Below the pieces are notes generated by a model, which saw nothing but the letters and a program-made list of their open reading frames with translations, searched no databases and was not told the DNA's origin. Source: UBA7803 sp040219935 (GTDB taxonomy: Bacteria > Pseudomonadota > Gammaproteobacteria > Pseudomonadales > Azotimanducaceae). Taken from it: DNA of 64,000 nucleotides. Both the position numbers and the translations under genes were made by a program. Below are positions 7,574-22,650 of this stretch, one piece after another. Where the stretch lies: assembly GCA_040219935.1 (NCBI GenBank), contig JAVJUA010000037.1:1-64000 (forward strand), given 5' to 3'. The first letter of the stretch is position 1. Every line of letters begins with the position of its first letter.

Positions 7574-9570
7574 GTTCGCGCCTCCGCCGCCTTGCCCGGC
7601 GGCAGCGACGACGAGGGCGCGGTCCCGGCGTCGGCCGCGGCGTCGGCCGCGTGCCGGCGCAGCCGGCGGTAGCGGCCGTCGGCGACGGCCAGGGCGCCGC
7701 CGAACGCCATCAGCAGGCCGCCGAGCCAGATCCAGCGCACGAACGGCTTGTGCTGCACCCGCACAGCCCAGTCGCCATTGCCCAGCGGCTCGCCCAGGGA
7801 CACGTAGATGTCACGGGTGAAGCCCGGGCTGATGGCGGCTTCGGTCATGACATTGTCGCCGGCCAGGTAGCGCCGCTTCTCCGGGTGCAGGACGATGTCA
7901 CGACCGTCCTCGGTGATCACGAAGCTGCCCCGCTCGGCGATGAAGTTCGGGCCATTGCGCGGGCCTACCCCGTCGAAACGCACGGTGAGCCCACTCACCT
8001 CCAGCACCTGCCCCGGCGACATGCGCAGATCGCGCTCCACCGACATGACGCTGGTGAGCGCCACGCCCAGCAGCGCCACCGCAAAGCCGACATGTGCCGT
8101 GAGCATGCCCCAGTACGCGGCCGGTATCCGCCGCAGCCCCAGCCGGACGCGCTTGCGAACATCGTTGAGGTGCGAGCCCAGCACCCACAGCCCCACCACC
8201 ACCGCCGGGACCGCCGCCCACGGCACCGCACCGGAGGCAAGCAGCGGCACCGCGAGTCCGAGCAGCAGGCTGGCGGCCAGAATCCAGCCCAGCGAGCGCA
8301 CCAGCCGTTCGGGGCGGGTGCGCTTCCACTGCAGCACCGGGGCAATGCCCAGGGCGGCTGCCAGGGCCAGCATCAGCGGCACGAAGCCGGCGTTGAAGTA
8401 CGGCACCCCCACCGAGATCTTGTCGCCGCCGCTGACCGCTTCGTAGGCCAGCGGGTACAGCGTGCCCAGCAGCACCAGGGCCATGGCGATCACCAGCAGC
8501 AGGTTGTTCAGCAGCAGGAACGCCTCGCGGCTCCACAGCGTGAACCGGGCGCGGGAGCGGATCACCGTAGCCCTGGCCGCGTACAGAGTCAGCGAGCCGC
8601 CCACCACCAGCAGCAGAAAGATGAGGATGAACATGCCGCGGGTCGGGTCGACCGCGAAGGCGTGCACCGAGGTCAGCACCCCGGAGCGGACGATGAAGGC
8701 GCCGAGCAGCGACAGCGAGAAGGTGGTGATGGCGAGCAGCAGCGTCCAGCTCTTGAACGTGCCGCGCTTCTCGGAGACGGCGAGGGAGTGAATGAGCGCC
8801 GTGCCCACCAGCCAGGGCATGAACGACGCGTTCTCCACCGGGTCCCAGAACCACCAACCACCCCAGCCGAGCTCATAGTAGGCCCACCAGCTACCGAGCA
8901 CGATGCCCAGCGTCAGGAACGCCCAGGCGACGTTGCTCCAGGGCCGCGACCAGCGCGCCCAGGCCGCATCGAGACGGCCGGACAGCAGCGCCGCCACCGC
9001 GAACGCGAACGCCACCGAAAAGCCCACGTAGCCCATGTACAGCATGGGCGGATGGACGATCAGGCCGAAGTCCTGCAGCAGCGGGTTGAGATCCGACCCT
9101 TCCGCCGGCGTCATCGGCACCAGCCGGTCGAACGGATTGCTCGGCCAGATCAGAAAGGCCAGAAAGCCGAGGTTGAGCAGCCCCATGATGCCGAGCACGC
9201 GGCCGAGGAAATCCATGGGCAGGTGACCGCCGCGCAGGGCCACGGCCAGGGTCCAGCCGGTCATGATCAGCACCCAGAGCAGGAACGACCCCTCGTGGGC
9301 GCCCCAGACGGCGCTCATCTTGTAGTACCAGGGCAGCAGCGTGTTGCTGTTGTTGGCGACGTAGGCCACGGAGAAGTCGTCGGTGAGGAACGCCCAGGTC
9401 AGCGCCACGTAGGCCAGCAGCATGAACACGAACTGGCCGCTCACCATGGATCCCAGGGCGTTCACCCAGTGGGCACGGCCGGTGGCGGCCCCCGCCAGGC
9501 CGAACCAGGTGATGGCCACGCTCAGGCAGAAGGCGATGGCGAGCGCGAGCTGGCCCAGCTCCGGAATCAT
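7570..9570 (-). CDS. ccmF: Haem lyase subunit CcmF
   Basis: CcmF is the large membrane component that attaches haem to apocytochrome c. The 666-aa length is normal, and the protein is almost wholly hydrophobic with about 15 membrane segments. The tryptophan-rich haem-handling WWD motif is clear (GWGGWWFWDPVENASFMPW, about residues 230-250). Conserved histidines lie in the IVHPPMLYMGY and SVHAFAVDP loops, and a large periplasmic domain precedes the last helices. The ATG overlaps the ccmE stop. Confidence 0.96.
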   Translation of the reverse strand: MIPELGQLALAIAFCLSVAITWFGLAGAATGRAHWVNALGSMVSGQFVFMLLAYVALTWAFLTDDFSVAYVANNSNTLLPWYYKMSAVWGAHEGSFLLWVLIMTGWTLAVALRGGHLPMDFLGRVLGIMGLLNLGFLAFLIWPSNPFDRLVPMTPAEGSDLNPLLQDFGLIVHPPMLYMGYVGFSVAFAFAVAALLSGRLDAAWARWSRPWSNVAWAFLTLGIVLGSWWAYYELGWGGWWFWDPVENASFMPWLVGTALIHSLAVSEKRGTFKSWTLLLAITTFSLSLLGAFIVRSGVLTSVHAFAVDPTRGMFILIFLLLVVGGSLTLYAARATVIRSRARFTLWSREAFLLLNNLLLVIAMALVLLGTLYPLAYEAVSGGDKISVGVPYFNAGFVPLMLALAAALGIAPVLQWKRTRPERLVRSLGWILAASLLLGLAVPLLASGAVPWAAVPAVVVGLWVLGSHLNDVRKRVRLGLRRIPAAYWGMLTAHVGFAVALLGVALTSVMSVERDLRMSPGQVLEVSGLTVRFDGVGPRNGPNFIAERGSFVITEDGRDIVLHPEKRRYLAGDNVMTEAAISPGFTRDIYVSLGEPLGNGDWAVRVQHKPFVRWIWLGGLLMAFGGALAVADGRYRRLRRHAADAAADAGTAPSSSLPPGKAAEART

Positions 9571-10001
9571 GAGCCCAGCTCCTGCGTCATCATGCCGGCC
9601 AGCTCCGGCGGCATGTAGGTCTCGTCGTGCTTGGCCAGCACCTGCTCGGCCTGGAACACGCCGTCGGCTCCGAGCTGCCCCTGCACCAGCACGCCCTGCC
9701 CCTCGCGGAACAGGTCGGGCAGGATGCCGCTGTAGCGCACCGTGAAGTCCGAGCCCTGGTGATCGGTGAGCACGAAGTTCACCTCGAGGCCGTCGCCGCC
9801 GCGCGCCACGCTGCCGTCGCGCACCATGCCGCCGGCGCGGATGCGCACCCCGGTGGGGGCGTCGCCGCCCACCACCTGGTCAGGCGGGTAGAACAGGTTC
9901 AGGTTCTCGTTCAGCGCCGTCAGCACCAGGCCCACGGTCACGGCGCTGCCGGCCAGCACGAACAGCACGATGATCAGACGGGTACGACGTTTCGGGTTCA
10001 T
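9567..10001 (-). CDS. ccmE: Haem chaperone CcmE
   Basis: CcmE carries haem covalently in the periplasm and passes it to CcmF. The 144-aa product has an N-terminal membrane anchor (LIIVLFVLAGSAVTVGLVL) and an OB-fold beta barrel. The haem-binding histidine lies in AKHDETYMPPE, followed by the flexible C-terminal tail. It begins at the ATG overlapping the ccmD stop. Confidence 0.95.
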   Translation of the reverse strand: MNPKRRTRLIIVLFVLAGSAVTVGLVLTALNENLNLFYPPDQVVGGDAPTGVRIRAGGMVRDGSVARGGDGLEVNFVLTDHQGSDFTVRYSGILPDLFREGQGVLVQGQLGADGVFQAEQVLAKHDETYMPPELAGMMTQELGS

Positions 10002-10204
10002 GAGCGGTGGGACTCTCCTGTGGCCTCGACGGCGGCAGCGCGGCGACGTTCCAGATCGCCGGCATCGCGGAAGAACTTCTGGCGCCGGCGCCGGACCGAC
10101 AGCACGTTATAGGCGAAAATTATCACCGCGGCGCCGTAGCTCAACCATACGTACAGTCCGTGGCCGCCCATCGCGAAAAACGCATCGAGGCTCGAGAAGC
10201 TCAC
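9998..10204 (-). CDS. ccmD: Haem exporter accessory protein CcmD
   Basis: This 68-aa single-span protein releases holo-CcmE from the CcmABC complex. The sequence has the family signature FAMGGHGLYVWLSYGA, then a membrane helix (AVIIFAYNVL) and a basic cytoplasmic RRRRQKFF segment. I selected the GTG start because it overlaps the ccmC TGA (GTGA). Longer upstream readings are frames inside ccmC. The position between ccmC and ccmE confirms the identity. Confidence 0.9.
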   Translation of the reverse strand: MSFSSLDAFFAMGGHGLYVWLSYGAAVIIFAYNVLSVRRRRQKFFRDAGDLERRRAAAVEATGESHRS

Positions 10205-10965
10205 GCCGCGGCCTCCCGCTGCGAGCGCCCGGTCACCAGATCGCGCACCCACTGGGTGCCCCGCTCCCGCTCCAGAATCTCGAGGCGCAGCCGACTCACC
10301 AGATTGGCACCGAAGAAGCAGTAGATGCCGAGCACGTTGAGCAGCAGGGGCAGCCACATCTCGGGCGGCATGCTGGGGGGCTCGGTGAGCTTGAAGGTGG
10401 CCCCCTGGTGCAGGGTCAGCCACCAGTCCACCGAGTACTTGATGATCGGGATGTTGATGACGCCTACCACCGCCAGCACGGCGCAGGCGCGGCCGGCCGT
10501 CTCGGCGCGCGGAATCGCCTGGCGCAGCGCGAACAGGCCCACATACAGGAACAGCAGCACCAGCATCGACGTGGTGCGGGCGTCCCACACCCACCACGCG
10601 CCCCAGGTGGGCTTTCCCCAGACGGCACCCGTGAACAGGGCCAGCGCGGTCATGGTCAGGCCGAACGGCACGGTGGCGGCCAGCACCATGTCGGCCAGCT
10701 TCATGCGCCACACCAGCAGCACCACGCCGGCTACCCCCATCAGCAGGTAGGCCGACTGGGCGACGATGGCGGTGGGCACGTGCACGTAGATGATGCGGAA
10801 GCTGTTGCCCTGCTGGTAGTCCGGGGGCGCGAACGCCAGGCCCCACACCGTACCCACGGTGAGCAGCACCAGGGCGAGACCGCCGAGCACGGCGCCCAGC
10901 GGCCCGCCGATCCGGTAGAACCAGCGGGGCGACCCCAGGCGATGCCACAACTCCTTCAGTGTCAC
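10201..10965 (-). CDS. ccmC: Haem exporter/transfer protein CcmC
   Basis: CcmC loads haem onto CcmE. It is a 254-aa protein with six membrane segments and the WWD signature WGAWWVWDARTTS at about residues 118-130. Flanking histidines lie in IYVHVPTAI and LTLHQGATF, as expected for axial haem ligands. The GTG start overlaps the ccmB stop as GTGA. A longer reading upstream would run through ccmB out of frame and is rejected. Confidence 0.94.
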   Translation of the reverse strand: MTLKELWHRLGSPRWFYRIGGPLGAVLGGLALVLLTVGTVWGLAFAPPDYQQGNSFRIIYVHVPTAIVAQSAYLLMGVAGVVLLVWRMKLADMVLAATVPFGLTMTALALFTGAVWGKPTWGAWWVWDARTTSMLVLLFLYVGLFALRQAIPRAETAGRACAVLAVVGVINIPIIKYSVDWWLTLHQGATFKLTEPPSMPPEMWLPLLLNVLGIYCFFGANLVSRLRLEILERERGTQWVRDLVTGRSQREAAA

Positions 10966-11645
10966 GACTGCTCCAGACTGATGTGCAGCGCCGCCTGTAT
11001 GGCGAACGGCGCCATGGTCAGCGACAGCATGCTGATCGCCATCAACCAGTAAATCTGTGCGCTGGCGTCGATTCCCGACATGGCCAGGGTCACCGCGCCG
11101 GCGCCGAAGATCAACGTCGGCACCGCCAGCGGCAGCACCAGCAGCGCCAGCAGCACGCCGCCGCGGCGCAGGCCCACGGTGAGCGCCGCTCCCACCGCGC
11201 CCAGCAGGGTCAGCGCCGGGCTGCCCACCAGCAGGGTGAGCATGGTAGTGCCCAGGGCCCGCGGCGGCAGGAACAGCAGCAGCGCCGCTACCGGCGCCAG
11301 CAGCGTCATCGCCAGCCCGGTGAGACACCACTGCACCGCCACCTTGGCCAGCACCGCCAGAAACGGCGGCCGGCCGAGCAGCAGCATCTGCTCCAGGGTG
11401 CCGTCGTCGTAATCGCGACGAAACAGCCCGTCCAGCGCCAGCAGGTTGGCCAGCAGCACCAGCACCCAGATGATGCCGGGCGCCATCCTGCCCAGCACCT
11501 CCGCCTCCACCCCGACCCCCAGCGCAAACAGCGTGATGGCCAGGAACAGGAACACCAGCGGGTTTACCGCCTCCTGCAGCGAGCGCAGCGACGCCAGCGC
11601 TTCGCGCCGGAACTGAGCCAGGAACACGCTGCCGGCGCCGCTCAC
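10962..11645 (-). CDS. ccmB: CcmB, membrane subunit of the CcmAB ABC complex
   Basis: This 227-aa integral membrane subunit pairs with the CcmA ATPase to drive holo-CcmE release. It has six hydrophobic segments and conserved family features: the N-terminal REALASLRSLQEAVNPLVF and the FRRDYDDGTLEQMLL cytoplasmic loop. The GTG start (VSGAGSVF) overlaps the ccmA stop as GTGA. No ATG alternative would preserve the conserved N-terminus. Confidence 0.93.
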   Translation of the reverse strand: MSGAGSVFLAQFRREALASLRSLQEAVNPLVFLFLAITLFALGVGVEAEVLGRMAPGIIWVLVLLANLLALDGLFRRDYDDGTLEQMLLLGRPPFLAVLAKVAVQWCLTGLAMTLLAPVAALLLFLPPRALGTTMLTLLVGSPALTLLGAVGAALTVGLRRGGVLLALLVLPLAVPTLIFGAGAVTLAMSGIDASAQIYWLMAISMLSLTMAPFAIQAALHISLEQS

Positions 11646-12235
11646 GGGCTCAGGCTCCTGCCACCCAGCCCGTCCAGCGTCAGCATCCGGGTGCCCGCCA
11701 GGCCCAGCGGCTGGTGGGTGGCGCAGACCACGGTGCCGCCGCCCTGCCGGTGCGCGTCCATCAGCCCCTCGATGAGCTGCCGGCCGCGCTCGTCCAGCGC
11801 CGTCAGCGGCTCGTCGAGCAGCCACAGCGGGGCCGGACACACCAGCAGCCGGGCCAGCGCCACCCGGCGCTGCTGACCCGCCGAAAGCTGCTGGCAGGCC
11901 ACCCGCTCGTATCCGGCCATACCGAGCCGGGCCAGCGCCTCGTCGACGCCGATGCCGCCCGGGCACAGGGCCCCATACCAGGCCAGGTTCTCGCGCGCGC
12001 TGAGCAGGCCGCTGATACCGGCGCGATGCCCCAGATAGAGACTGTCCGCCGCCTCGATGGTTCCACCGTAGTCAGGGTAGAGGCCGGCCAGCGCCCGCAG
12101 CAGGGTCGACTTGCCGCTGCCGTTCGGGCCCCGCAGCTCGAGACAGTCGCCGCGGCCGAGCGTGAGGTCGAGGCCGCTGAACAGCAGCCGGCCGTCGCGC
12201 TCGCAGTGGAAGCCCTGCAACCTGAGCGTGGGCAT
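11642..12235 (-). CDS. ccmA: CcmA, ATPase of the CcmAB complex
   Basis: This is an ABC ATPase powering release of haem-loaded CcmE from CcmC/D. The 197-aa product has Walker A GPNGSGKST, signature LSAGQQRR, Walker B WLLDEPLTALD and the switch histidine ATHQP. I chose the ATG giving MPTLRLQGF; an in-frame GTG 12 nt upstream (VSGG) is the alternative. The gene follows ppnN by about 20 nt on the same strand, so the ccm operon may be read from a promoter upstream of ppnN. Confidence 0.93.
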   Translation of the reverse strand: MPTLRLQGFHCERDGRLLFSGLDLTLGRGDCLELRGPNGSGKSTLLRALAGLYPDYGGTIEAADSLYLGHRAGISGLLSARENLAWYGALCPGGIGVDEALARLGMAGYERVACQQLSAGQQRRVALARLLVCPAPLWLLDEPLTALDERGRQLIEGLMDAHRQGGGTVVCATHQPLGLAGTRMLTLDGLGGRSLSP

Positions 12236-12254
12236 CCCGCCGCTCACCGCCGGC

Positions 12255-13634
12255 TCAAGCGCGCCGGACGCGATAGCAGGGCTTGTAGCTGGCGCTCTCC
12301 AGCTTCATGCGGCCCTGAGCGACGAACTGGCGCAGCAGATGATCAAGAGCATCGGTGAGCGCGGCGTCGCTGTGCAGATCGAAGGGGCCGTGGTCCCGAA
12401 TCATGCGGATGCCGTTGTCCTTGACGTTGCCGGTGACGATGGCCGAGAACGCACGTCGCAGCTCCACCGCCAGATCGTGTGCCGGCAGGTCCCTGGACAG
12501 GCGCAGCGCGGCGACGCTGGCGTGGTCGACCTGGAACGGCTGCTGGTGCGCCAGCGGCACCTTGAGCAGCCAGTTGAAGTAGTAGGCGTCGCCATCCCGA
12601 CGCCGCTGCCGGCGCACACGGCGAATGCTGGCGCCCATCCGCTCGCCCACCCTGGCCGAGTCGCCAACGATGATCTCGTAACGCTCGGCGATGTCATCGC
12701 CAAGGGTGAGGCGCAGGAACGCGTCGAGCTCGCGGAAGTAGTCGACGCTCTGCGGCGGCCCGGTGAAGATGACCGGCAGCTCCTGGCGGGCGTTGGCGGG
12801 GTCGAGCAGCACGCCGAGCAGGTACAGAATCTCCTCCGCCGTGCCGACGCCGCCCGGAAACACGACGATGCCATGGGACAGGCGCAGGAAGGCCTCCAGA
12901 CGCTTCTCGATGTCGGGCATCACCACCAGATGGCTGACCATGGGGTTCGGCGGCTCGGCGGCGATGATGCCGGGCTCGGACAGGCCCAGATAACGGCCAT
13001 CGCGCAGGCGCTGCTTGGCATGGCCTACCGCGGCGCCCTTCATCGGCCCCTTCATGGCGCCCGGGCCGCAGCCGGTGCAGATGTCGAGGCCGCGCAGGCC
13101 GAGCTGGTAGCCCACCTCCTTGGTGTAGTCGTACTCGTCGCGGCTGATGGAGTGGCCGCCCCAGCAGACCACCAGGTTCGGCGCCAGGTCGGGGTTCAGC
13201 ACCCGGGCGTGCTTGAGAATCTGAAACACCACGTCGGTGATGCCGGCCGACGACTCGAGGTCGAAGGCCTCGCTCTGGGCCAGGTCGGTGCCGACGTAGA
13301 CGATGTCGCGCAGCACCGCGAACAGGTGCTGGCGGATGCCCTCGACCAACCGGCCGTCGACGAAGGCGCTGGCCGGGGCGTTCTTGATGATCAGCTTCAG
13401 GCCCCGGGTGCGCTTGGCGACCTCGATGCTGAAGTCGCTGAAGGTGTCGAAGATGGCGGCCGCGTCATCGATCTCGTTGCCCGTGTTCAGCACCGCCAGA
13501 GCGCAGCGCCGGAACAGATCGAGCAGCGACTGCTCGCGGGCGGTGTTGGTGAGCGCGGCCACCTCGCGCTGCGACAGCAGCTCGAGCGTGCCGCGTGGTC
13601 CGACGTGCACGTCCTCGGTGAACTTAAGCGTCAT
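12255..13634 (-). CDS. ppnN: Nucleotide 5'-monophosphate nucleosidase PpnN (YgdH family)
   Basis: PpnN hydrolyses purine and pyrimidine nucleoside monophosphates to a base and ribose 5-phosphate and is stimulated by (p)ppGpp in E. coli. The 459-aa length fits. The Rossmann LOG-like core holds GGHSISRDEY, CTGCGPGAMKGPMKG and the hallmark FPGGVGTAEE at about residues 259-268. Extended N- and C-terminal domains distinguish it from the short LOG cytokinin-activating enzymes. It lies 3 nt after the upstream DUF11-like gene and just before ccmA. Confidence 0.93.
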   Translation of the reverse strand: MTLKFTEDVHVGPRGTLELLSQREVAALTNTAREQSLLDLFRRCALAVLNTGNEIDDAAAIFDTFSDFSIEVAKRTRGLKLIIKNAPASAFVDGRLVEGIRQHLFAVLRDIVYVGTDLAQSEAFDLESSAGITDVVFQILKHARVLNPDLAPNLVVCWGGHSISRDEYDYTKEVGYQLGLRGLDICTGCGPGAMKGPMKGAAVGHAKQRLRDGRYLGLSEPGIIAAEPPNPMVSHLVVMPDIEKRLEAFLRLSHGIVVFPGGVGTAEEILYLLGVLLDPANARQELPVIFTGPPQSVDYFRELDAFLRLTLGDDIAERYEIIVGDSARVGERMGASIRRVRRQRRRDGDAYYFNWLLKVPLAHQQPFQVDHASVAALRLSRDLPAHDLAVELRRAFSAIVTGNVKDNGIRMIRDHGPFDLHSDAALTDALDHLLRQFVAQGRMKLESASYKPCYRVRRA

Positions 13635-13637
13635 GAA

Positions 13638-14156
13638 TCACTGCATGCGCACGTGAAAGAAGACGTCGCTCATGTCCCCGGGGCCGAAGTCGCGCCGATA
13701 CGTCCAGCGCAGGGCCCGAACCTCCGTGGCCACCCCGGCGGGATCCGCTGAGGCCGCCGGCTCCGCGGCGAGGAACGTCTCGCCGTCCACGGAGTACTCC
13801 ACCTGGGCGCCGTCACCGCCGGCACTGCCGGGCACGTACCGGGTGCCCTCGGGCAAGGCGTTGGTGATGACGATGCGGCCGGCTTCGATGCTGCGCTCGC
13901 TGTCGTTGGTGAAGGTGATGGTGTAGCGCAGCTCATCGCCGGCCACCACCTGATCGGCGGGCAGCAACTGGCGCTTCACCCGGCCGTTCGGCTCCAGCAC
14001 CGACTCCACCTTCACCACCTCCGTGCTGAGCTGCACGTCGGCCTGGGCCGGCCCCGCCAGCGCCGTTCCGGCCAGCAGCCAGGCGGCGGCCAGCCAGCCC
14101 GTGAGCATCCCCGCGCCGCGGCGCGCCCCCCGCAACCTGCGGCATCCTTGCGCCAT
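13638..14156 (-). CDS. Secreted DUF11-like single-domain protein
   Basis: The 172-aa product starts MAQGCRRL after a strong GGGAGGAG ribosome site. It has a long basic n-region, a hydrophobic core (TGWLAAAWLLAGTALA) and a probable signal-peptidase cut after AQA near residue 39. The mature part is one beta-rich domain with the DUF11-type pattern (VVAGDELRYTITFTNDSERSIEAGRIVITNALPEGT, here split by a few residues), as in Ig-like repeats of surface proteins. It ends with WTYRRDFGPGD, also typical. Only one repeat is present. Function is unknown. It is co-directional with ppnN, 3 nt away. Confidence 0.75.
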   Translation of the reverse strand: MAQGCRRLRGARRGAGMLTGWLAAAWLLAGTALAGPAQADVQLSTEVVKVESVLEPNGRVKRQLLPADQVVAGDELRYTITFTNDSERSIEAGRIVITNALPEGTRYVPGSAGGDGAQVEYSVDGETFLAAEPAASADPAGVATEVRALRWTYRRDFGPGDMSDVFFHVRMQ

Positions 14157-14194
14157 GCCTGTCTCCTCCCGATTCTGTGCTGTCATGCCGACGA

Positions 14195-14410
14195 TCATCC
14201 TGACCCGCGCAGGCGGATGTCCGTGCTGCCCGTCTCCGGGTCGTACCAGATCTCCGCCTCGCCGCGGTCGAGCTGCCGCGCCACGGCCGCCCGCTTGTCT
14301 TCCAGAGCATAGTCCCTGTGACCATAGTCGGTCCCCTCGCGCAGCACGTAGGCGTCGATCACGCCGCGCAGCGCTTCCACAGAGAGGGCGTTCATGGGAA
14401 CCTTGACCAT
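14195..14410 (-). CDS. UPF0270 (YheU-like) small protein
   Basis: The 71-aa protein matches the YheU family by length and by its central motif VLREGTDYGHRDYALEDKR, with the following RQLDRGEAEIWYDPETG. The biochemical function is not known. It is transcribed leftwards, divergent from the response regulator gene across a 143-bp region. An AT-rich TAAAAT lies about 25 nt upstream of its start and might be its -10 element, but no matching -35 was found. Confidence 0.88.
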   Translation of the reverse strand: MVKVPMNALSVEALRGVIDAYVLREGTDYGHRDYALEDKRAAVARQLDRGEAEIWYDPETGSTDIRLRGSG

Positions 14411-14553
14411 CGGCGCGCATTTTACGTGATCGAGCGCTCAAGCTGACCGTCCCGGGTTGAATTTGTCATGCCGAGGTGCATTACTACCTTCGCTTCGGCC
14501 GACGCGTATTGGCGCGCCAGCGACCCGGGCACGTTCCAACAGGACAGGGAACC

Positions 14554-15261
<708 letters not shown>

Positions 15262-15293
15262 CGGAGATCTCGGGCAGCCCTCGGGACGGGCAC

Positions 15294-21702
<6,409 letters not shown>

Positions 21703-21725
<23 letters not shown>

Positions 21726-22578
21726 CGTCGAGCAGCGGCAGCCGCGCCGGCGCGGCGCCAGGGTCCGCCGCCAGCCCCGCGAAGTCGAACAGCGAGGCGT
21801 CGGCCAGGTGCGAGGGCACCACGTGCTGCAGCGCCCGCGCGGTGTTGGCCACCCAGCCGGGATGCCGGCGGTCCCAATCCGCCAGCATCTGCTTGATGGC
21901 CTGCCGCTGCAGGTTGTCCTGCGATCCGCACAGGTTGCAGGGAATGATGGGAAACGCCCGATGCTCCGCCCAGCGTGCCACGTCCCGCTCGCGGCAGTAG
22001 TAGAGCGGCCGGATCACCACGTTGTCGCCGTCGTCGCTCTTGAGCTTTGGCGGCATGGCCTTCATGCGGCCGCCGTGGAACAGGTTCAGGAACAGCGTCT
22101 CCACGGCGTCGTCGAGATGATGGCCGAGGGCGATGCGGGTGGCGCCGATGCGCCGGGCGTGGGTGTAGAAGATGCCGCGGCGCATGCGCGAGCACACCGG
22201 GCAGGTGGTCTTGCCCTCGGGGGTGAGGGCCTGAACCACGCTGTAGGTGTCCTGCTCGAGTATGTAGTGCTCCATGCCGAGCCCGGCCAGATAGTCGCGC
22301 ATCACCTCCGGCGGGTAGCCCGGCTGCTTCTGGTCGAGGTGGACGGGCACCAGCTCGAAGCGCACGGGCGCCGCCTTCTGCAGGTCGCGCAGCACGTCGA
22401 GCATGACGTAGGAGTCCTTGCCCCCGGACAGGCAGACCATCACCCGGTCGCCGTCACCGATCATGCCGTAGTCGACGATGGCCTGACCTACCTGGCGGCG
22501 CAGCCGCTTGTAGAGCTTGTTGATCTCGAAGCGCGGACGACGATCGTCCACGCCACCGGGATGAAATTGCACCGACAT
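21703..22578 (-). CDS. ttcA: tRNA 2-thiocytidine-32 synthetase TtcA
   Basis: TtcA thiolates C32 of certain tRNAs using ATP and an iron-sulfur cluster. The 291-aa product has the PP-loop SGGKDS (51-56), CPVC (C126, C129) and CNLCGSQ (C214, C217), the cysteines expected for cluster and sulfur handling, and the conserved GHHLDDAVETLFLN. Its 3' end overlaps the 3' end of the giant sensor gene by 23 bp in a convergent arrangement. It lies downstream of the PAS-GGDEF-EAL gene on the same strand. Confidence 0.95.
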
Positions 22579-22650
22579 GATCCGGTCGCCCTGTCCGCGA
22601 AGGGGCGCCAGTCTAAGCCGAGGGAGGGGCGTCGCGCACGCCCACCGGCC

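Noticed and set aside
10966..11331. Upstream extension of ccmC in frame through ccmB
   Set aside because: The extra residues are a shadow of ccmB; the GTG overlapping the ccmB stop restores the family length.
14463..14490. TTGTCA-16-TACCTT as promoter of the response regulator
   Set aside because: The -10 match is poor (3 of 6), so it was not listed as a feature.
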